From DSWT01 sp035420085 (lineage in GTDB: Bacteria; Chloroflexota; Anaerolineae; B4-G1; SLSP01), in NCBI GenBank assembly GCA_035420085.1, contig DAOLUH010000006.1:1-64000 (forward strand): a stretch of 64,000 bases of DNA, read 5' to 3'. The translations under genes and the position numbers were made by a program. Under the pieces are notes generated by a model. The model saw nothing but the letters and a program-made list of their open reading frames with translations. It made no database searches and had not been told where the DNA came from. Of the stretch, positions 60,903 to 64,000 are shown piece by piece. Position 1 is the first letter of the stretch; every line of letters starts with the position of its first letter.

Positions 60903-62738
60903 ATGGCACAATCTTACGGATTTGAAGAAGAAGAATTCACGACAAAAGTCAATGGGCGCGTGGTTATGCGGATCATGCGCCAGGTGACGCCGTACTGGCG
61001 TTGGATACTGGGGTTCGTTGTGATGATCGCGCTCACATCGGTCGCCGATTCGTACTTCACCTACCTGAGCAAACTGCTCATTGATGAAGGTATCGTCGCC
61101 AAAAATACGGCGCGGCTCACGCAACTGCTGATTCAGTATGGCGGCTTGTCCGTCTTCCAGGCGATTACGGTATTCTCGTTCGTCTATCTGGCCGGCGTCC
61201 TGGGTGAGCGCGTGCAGTACGATATGCGCAAGCAGCTCTTCAACCACTTGCAGGCGCTGTCGTTCTCGTACTTCGACAAGACGCCGGTGGGCTGGATCAT
61301 GTCGCGCGTCACCTCGGACTCTGGACGCATCGCCGATTTGGTGACATGGGGGTTCCTGGACATCACCTGGGCCGTGCTCAACATCATCACATCACTCACG
61401 TTTATGGCGATCATCAACTGGCGGTTGGCGATCATCGTGGCCATCGTCATCCCGATCATGCTCGCGGTCTCGTTCTACTTCCGCCAGCGCATCCTGGTGC
61501 AGTACCGCGACGTGCGCAAGCTGAACTCGATGATTACGGGCGCGTACAACGAAAGCATCGCCGGTGTGCGAGTGGTCAAGGCGCTGGTGCGCGAGCAGAA
61601 GAACCTGGAAGAGTTCGCCGAGACTTCGCGTTCGATGTATCACGCCGCCTACCGCGCTGCGTGGCTCTCGGCGCTGTTCCTGCCGGCCGTGCAGATCGTC
61701 GGCGCGTTCGGGATCGGGGCGGTGGTGTGGTATGGCGGTCTGCAAGCGCAGGCGGCGGATGTGGCGCGGACGGGTATCACCGTGGGCGGCATCCAGGCGT
61801 TCCTGTCGTACCTGACGTTTATCCTGTGGCCGATCCAGGATCTGGCGCGCGTCTACGCGGAAATGCAGCGGTCGGTTGCGTCGGCGGAACGGGTGTTCTC
61901 GCTGATTGACGCCAAGCCCGACGTGGTGGACCGCGAGGACGCATTCGATCCCGGCTTCGTGCGCGGCGAGGTGGCGTTCGAGGATGTGACCTTCCGCTAC
62001 GAAGAGGGTAAGGACGTGCTGGCGGACTTCAACCTGCACGTGGACCCGGGCGAGCACATCGCCATCGTCGGCCCGACCGGCAGCGGCAAGACGACCATCG
62101 TCAACCTGCTGTGCCGCTTCTACGAGCCGACGGAAGGCGTCGTCCGCATTGACGGGCATGACTACACCACGTTGACGCAGCACGCGATCCAATCGCGCAT
62201 CGGCGTGGTGCTACAGACGCCGCACCTGTTCTCCGGCGCCATCCGCGACAACATCCGCTATGGCCGGTTGGACGCCACTGACGAAGAAGTGGAGCAGGCG
62301 GCGAAGATTGCGCACGCGCACGACTTCATCATGGGCATGGAGAAAGGCTACGACGAGGACGTGGGCGAGGGCGGCAACTTACTCTCCGTGGGGCAGAAGC
62401 AGCTCGTGAGCATCGCGCGGGCCGTGCTTGCCGATCCGGCGATCCTCATCCTCGACGAGGCGACCAGTTCAGTGGACACGCTAACCGAAGTGAGCGTCCA
62501 GCGGGGGATGGAGGCGCTCATGGCAGGGCGCACGAGCTTCGTCATCGCGCACCGGCTCTCGACGATCAAGCGCGCCGACCGCATCCTCGTGCTCAAGGCC
62601 GGGCGTATCGTCGAAGTGGGCACGCACAGCGAACTGATCCGCGCGCGCGGCCACTACTACGACCTCTACACCCGCCAGTTCCGCCGCGAGCGGGAGCAGG
62701 TGTACGGCGTCGGCGAGTTTGCAACGGCGACTGCATAA
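60903..62738 (+). CDS. ABC exporter subunit with intact catalytic site
   Basis: 611 residues: six membrane segments, Walker A GPTGSGKT, signature LSVGQ (494-498; the usual second glycine is replaced by valine) and Walker B LILDEATSSVD with the catalytic E519. The altered signature faces the degenerate Walker motifs of the partner, and the canonical LSGGQ of the partner faces this intact site, as expected for a heterodimeric exporter with one consensus site. Substrate unknown (drugs, lipids or peptides). It starts 45 bases after its partner and ends with a strong terminator. Confidence 0.94.
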   Translation: MAQSYGFEEEEFTTKVNGRVVMRIMRQVTPYWRWILGFVVMIALTSVADSYFTYLSKLLIDEGIVAKNTARLTQLLIQYGGLSVFQAITVFSFVYLAGVLGERVQYDMRKQLFNHLQALSFSYFDKTPVGWIMSRVTSDSGRIADLVTWGFLDITWAVLNIITSLTFMAIINWRLAIIVAIVIPIMLAVSFYFRQRILVQYRDVRKLNSMITGAYNESIAGVRVVKALVREQKNLEEFAETSRSMYHAAYRAAWLSALFLPAVQIVGAFGIGAVVWYGGLQAQAADVARTGITVGGIQAFLSYLTFILWPIQDLARVYAEMQRSVASAERVFSLIDAKPDVVDREDAFDPGFVRGEVAFEDVTFRYEEGKDVLADFNLHVDPGEHIAIVGPTGSGKTTIVNLLCRFYEPTEGVVRIDGHDYTTLTQHAIQSRIGVVLQTPHLFSGAIRDNIRYGRLDATDEEVEQAAKIAHAHDFIMGMEKGYDEDVGEGGNLLSVGQKQLVSIARAVLADPAILILDEATSSVDTLTEVSVQRGMEALMAGRTSFVIAHRLSTIKRADRILVLKAGRIVEVGTHSELIRARGHYYDLYTRQFRREREQVYGVGEFATATA

Positions 62739-62746
62739 GCAACAAC

Positions 62747-62782
62747 GCCCCGAAGGGTCTAACAAACCCTTCGGGGCTTTTC
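62747..62782 (+). terminator. Rho-independent terminator of the ABC exporter operon
   Basis: GCCCCGAAGGGT (62747-62758) pairs perfectly with 62766-62777 across seven bases, then TTTTCTT. Confidence 0.92.
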
Positions 62783-62837
62783 TTGACGATAAGGCTTTAT
62801 GCCATATCATTAGGGCATAGCGGCTGTGGAGGATACT

Positions 62838-63125
62838 ATGGGTGTGATACCAAAACTTGTCCCATTGTCAGAGTTGGCGCAACGCCAGTCCGAAATTTTG
62901 GCTTCGTTAGGCGAAGGTCCATTGGTGCTTACACAAGAAGACCGCGCGGCCGGCGTCTTGGTTGACCCTGTCTATTGGAATCAGGTGATTGAGGAGCTAG
63001 AGGATTTGCGCGATGCTCTGGATGCTGTGGATGCCTATCAGACCTACAAACGTAATCCGACCGATGGCAAACCCTGGTCGGTTGTGCGTGAATCTTTAGT
63101 CGCTGAAGGTTTGTTGAATGAATGA
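62838..63125 (+). CDS. Phd/YefM-like antitoxin
   Basis: 95 residues. IPKLVPLSELAQRQSEILAS followed by GPLVLTQEDRAAGVLVDPVYW is the Phd/YefM fold (strand-helix-strand, with the R/G-A-V/L-V-P box) used for DNA binding; the C-terminal helix with QTYKRNPTDGKPW would wrap the toxin. ATG 62838 has GGAGGA; a GTG at 62826 lacks one. It overlaps the RelE-like gene by eight bases. Confidence 0.85.
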   Translation: MGVIPKLVPLSELAQRQSEILASLGEGPLVLTQEDRAAGVLVDPVYWNQVIEELEDLRDALDAVDAYQTYKRNPTDGKPWSVVRESLVAEGLLNE

Positions 63126-63393
63126 TCCGCGGCGTTGGGAAGTGATTCTTGCGCGGCAACCGGAGCGGATTTTGCGACGTTTGCCGCGCGGTTTGCTTCA
63201 GCGGCTGGATCGGCTGTTGGCTGAGTTGGCGGAAAATCCATGCCCGGTAGGCGCGAAAAAGTTGGTCGGGCACTTGAACCTGTATCGTGTTCGTATAGGG
63301 GACTGGCGTGTGGTTTACGCGATTGAGGATGACCGGCTAGTGGTTTTGGTGATTAGGATTGCGCCGCGTGGGGAAGCTTATCGCGGTTTGTGA
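63118..63393 (+). CDS. RelE/ParE family toxin
   Basis: 91 residues. RQPERILRRLPRGLLQRLDRL, then NPCPVGAKKLVGHLNLYRVR, IGDWRVVYAIEDDRLVVLVI and RIAPRGEAYR follow the RelE fold, including the R-x-G-x-W-R-x-x-Y core. RelE-type toxins cleave mRNA on the ribosome. Coupled to the antitoxin upstream. Confidence 0.9.
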   Translation: MNDPRRWEVILARQPERILRRLPRGLLQRLDRLLAELAENPCPVGAKKLVGHLNLYRVRIGDWRVVYAIEDDRLVVLVIRIAPRGEAYRGL

Positions 63394-63416
63394 AATTCTA
63401 TCTTCAGGAGCCGACT

Positions 63417-64000
63417 ATGGACATTCGTTTAGCGCGTATGGCGCGGTTGTTGGTGGAGTATTCGGTGAATGTGCAGCCGGGGGAGCGTGTGGGGATCATC
63501 TCCTCTCCGGCGGCGGCGGATTTGGTGCGCGAGGTGTACGCCTGCGTTTTGGAACGAGGCGGAAACCCGCTCGTTTACTTAAGCCTGCCGGGATTGGAAG
63601 AAATCTTCTATCGCACGGCGAATGATGCGCAATTGGCCTTTATTGACCCTGTCCACAAGCTGATGCGCGAAGAATTTGAAGCGTTGATTAACATCCGCGC
63701 GCTGGAGAACACCCGCGAGTTGAGCGGCGTGGACCCTGCCCGGCAGCGTTTGCGCAGTCAAGCGTTGCGCCCGTTGATGCAGCGTTACATGGAACGCGGC
63801 GCGACCGGCGAACTGAAGTGGAACGGTACGCTCTTTCCTACGCCGGCCTCTGCCCAGGAAGCGGACATGAGCACCCGCGACTACGAAGACTTTGTCTATG
63901 GCGCGTGCTTCTGTGACCGCGAAGACCCGGTCGCCGAATGGCGGCGGGTCCACGACGAGCAGGAGCGCGTCGTGCAGTGGTTCGAAGGGCGCGACCAGGT
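63417..64000 (+). CDS. M29 family aminopeptidase, N-terminal part
   Basis: The first 194 residues of a gene that runs off the window. ARLLVEYSVNVQPGERVGI, then REVYACVLERGGNPLVYLSL and the later YMERGATGELKWNGTLFPTP match thermophilic aminopeptidases T/AmpS (M29), two-metal enzymes that remove N-terminal residues. The metal ligands lie beyond the end. ATG 63417 follows CAGGAG. Confidence 0.9.
   Translation, partial: MDIRLARMARLLVEYSVNVQPGERVGIISSPAAADLVREVYACVLERGGNPLVYLSLPGLEEIFYRTANDAQLAFIDPVHKLMREEFEALINIRALENTRELSGVDPARQRLRSQALRPLMQRYMERGATGELKWNGTLFPTPASAQEADMSTRDYEDFVYGACFCDREDPVAEWRRVHDEQERVVQWFEGRDQ

Overview
This 64 kb window is bacterial, GC-rich and densely coded. The gene set suggests an uncultured Chloroflexota (Anaerolineae- or Caldilineae-like) genome. 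The pointers are a coenzyme F420 operon (NADPH:F420 reductase, CofE, an LLM-family F420 oxidoreductase), the UxaE tagaturonate/fructuronate epimerase, a UPF0182 membrane protein, GAF-rich orphan histidine kinases, and a secreted amidase with a golvesin-like domain. The phylum call is an inference; no rRNA gene is present.

Layout. 1-3.6 kb: end of an old-yellow-enzyme flavoprotein, a MATE transporter, and an unusual metallo-beta-lactamase/esterase fusion. 3.7-11.3 kb (+): secD-secF behind a consensus promoter with a terminator-like hairpin in the leader, then a small membrane protein and a 1550-aa protein with three VWA domains. 11.3-13.9 kb: two tandem RpiR-family regulators with a palindromic operator, and a lipoprotein. 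13.9-18.2 kb (-): DprA-like protein, D-aminoacyl-tRNA deacylase and a large DUF4157 (eCIS-core) metallopeptidase-like protein, then acpS and a 131-bp structured palindromic element. 18.5-29.5 kb (-): paired M16 peptidases, a PfkB kinase, UDP-glucose dehydrogenase, the F420 operon, two glycosyltransferases and a GtrA protein. 29.6-40 kb: tRNA-Ser, histidine kinase, 8-oxoguanine-deaminase-like amidohydrolase, the secreted amidase, a second histidine kinase and a divergent DNA glycosylase. 40.1-53.5 kb (-): eleven co-directional genes joining a MoxR/DUF58/DUF4129 module, a GH5 glycosidase, hexuronate catabolism (UxaE, UxaC, SDR reductase) and GDP-6-deoxyhexose synthesis (Gmd, Rmd, phosphohexomutase), closed by a strong terminator. 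53.5-54.7 kb: a decayed AAA-ATPase/companion gene pair. 54.8-64 kb: UPF0182, two toxin-antitoxin pairs, a heterodimeric ABC exporter and the start of an M29 aminopeptidase.

The most striking unexplained structure is a set of about fourteen intergenic arrays of degenerate 7-bp or 8-bp tandem units. Each locus has its own unit sequence but the period is strict. The arrays usually begin at or inside the stop codon of one gene and run up to the ribosome binding site of the next. Several are mirror-symmetric and could fold into long hairpins, and one supplies the RBS, start codon and first codons of cofE. They resemble the heptanucleotide STRR repeats of filamentous cyanobacteria in form.

All positions and motifs were read by eye; family names come from recognised motifs, not from database searches.
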